Assembly (NCBI GenBank): GCA_947475475.1 | Contig: CANJOG010000121.1 | Location: forward strand, 1-6,403 | DNA from: Acetobacteraceae bacterium | GTDB lineage: Bacteria; Pseudomonadota; Alphaproteobacteria; Acetobacterales; Acetobacteraceae | DNA: 6,403 bases | Direction of reading: 5' to 3' | Shown: piece by piece, positions 6,101-6,403 of the stretch | Position numbering within the stretch: position 1 is the stretch's first letter | Layout: each line of letters begins with the position of its first letter | Made by a program: the position numbers and the translations under genes | Notes under the pieces: model-generated | What the model was told of the DNA's origin: nothing | Databases searched by the model: none | Seen by the model: only the letters and a program-made list of their open reading frames with translations

Positions 6101-6114
6101 TTGACTCAGATCAA
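6101..6114 (-). promoter_or_regulatory. FNR/FixK-type binding site upstream of ompW
   Basis: On the minus strand TTGAT-CTGA-GTCAA matches the FNR consensus TTGAT-N4-ATCAA at 9 of 10 defined positions and fits the relaxed FixK/FnrL form TTGAY-N4-RTCAA fully. FNR-family proteins activate genes under low oxygen; ompW is reported to respond to FNR in enterobacteria. The position, with a -10-like hexamer at class II spacing, supports activation. Which family member binds here is unknown. Confidence 0.6.
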
Positions 6115-6139
6115 GCCACCCCCTTGGGGATTGGGTGGC
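6115..6139. repeat. Inverted repeat adjoining the FNR/FixK box
   Basis: GCCACCC (6115-6121) and GGGTGGC (6133-6139) form a perfect 7-bp stem with an 11-nt loop, directly abutting the FNR/FixK box on the IS side. A nested CCCC-TT-GGGG (6120-6129) is an alternative. It could be a second operator or a barrier to read-through from the IS; no T-run follows on either strand. Confidence 0.35.
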
Positions 6140-6230
6140 CAGCCATGCAAAAAATCGCCAGCATGCCCGCCCCGGCGCTGCTGGGATGGAGACACGCCCT
6201 CAGGCGGGCAAAGCGGGGCACTATCGACGA

Positions 6231-6403
6231 CATTCAGTTCCGACTGGGAATGCTCTAGGCTGTGTGGACAGATTTAACCAGCATCAGCGCGCACGCGAAA
6301 CTGATGATGGCTGAGTAGCTGATGTCGGTTTTTTCGCACCGCATGGCGACGCGTTTGAACCGCTTGAGCTTGCCGATGGCCTGTTCGATGCGCGCCCGCA
6401 GCT
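6231..6403 (-). mobile_element. 3' end of an IS5-family insertion sequence, boundary approximate
   Basis: The element is recognised from its transposase. Its end should lie a short way past the transposase stop; an imperfect palindrome, CATTC-AGT-TCCG-ACT-GG-GAATG at 6231-6252, lies there and may belong to the terminal region. The other end and the target duplication are outside the window, so the left limit is a guess. The transposase points towards ompW. Confidence 0.6.
6255..6403 (-). CDS. IS5-family transposase, C-terminal end
   Basis: The last 48 codons and the stop are visible; the N-terminal part lies beyond the right edge. The translation begins LRARIEQAIGKLKRFKR, which holds the R(3)E(6)K part of the IS5-type Y(2)R(3)E(6)K signature with the catalytic Glu of the DDE triad. 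The matching Tyr would be the residue just outside the window. It ends in MLVKSVHTA, resembling the usual I/L-KSVHTA terminus of the IS427/IS1031-like group. The C-terminus is intact, with no frameshift in the visible part; whether the rest of the gene is complete cannot be judged. The gene directs transposition of its own element by cutting and joining DNA ends. Confidence 0.9.
   Translation of the reverse strand, partial: LRARIEQAIGKLKRFKRVAMRCEKTDISYSAIISFACALMLVKSVHTA

Noticed and set aside
6164..6210. TGCCCGCC and GGCGGGCA arms as a terminator or IS terminal repeat
   Set aside because: The arms are 31 bp apart with no T-run, and they lie too far from the transposase stop to be taken as the IS end without the other terminus.
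1..6403. CRISPR array, tRNA, rRNA, toxin-antitoxin or phage-defence module
   Set aside because: I found no regularly spaced repeats, no tRNA-like cloverleaf and no paired small genes; all the sizeable coding space is taken by ordinary families.

Overview
The window looks like chromosomal DNA of an alphaproteobacterium. The base composition is GC-rich, the SdhC, Asd and SH3-domain proteins have an alphaproteobacterial character, and a FixK/FnrL-type site is present. Rhodospirillales or a related order is my best guess, by resemblance only; no rRNA or other marker gene is here to settle it.

Layout from left to right: (1) the N-terminal 109 codons of sdhC on the minus strand, running off the left edge; (2) a 140-bp divergent promoter region; (3) a CelD/BcsL-type GNAT acetyltransferase on the plus strand, 469-1575; (4) asd, aspartate-semialdehyde dehydrogenase, on the minus strand, 1582-2619, convergent with the acetyltransferase and only 6 bp from it; (5) a divergent promoter region of about 260 bp; (6) a secreted protein with two bacterial SH3 domains on the plus strand, 2879-3838; (7) an orphan LuxR-type HTH regulator on the minus strand, 3870-4976; (8) a 342-bp gap holding a large hairpin but no convincing gene; (9) an OmpW-family outer-membrane protein on the minus strand, 5319-5972; (10) its leader and upstream region, with a near-perfect FNR/FixK box; (11) the 3' end of an IS5-family transposase on the minus strand, running off the right edge.

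Almost every neighbouring pair is divergent or convergent, or separated by a hairpin, so most genes are probably transcribed singly; sdhC would lead the sdhCDAB operon outside the window. The genes do not form one pathway: they cover respiration (SdhC), amino-acid and cell-wall precursor synthesis (Asd), envelope functions (SH3 protein, OmpW, possibly the acetyltransferase) and regulation.

I see no evidence of a novel multi-gene system. The observations most worth a second look are regulatory: an FNR/FixK site placed as in a class II promoter ahead of ompW, and a strong hairpin inside the acetyltransferase coding sequence that looks like the terminator of the convergent asd gene.
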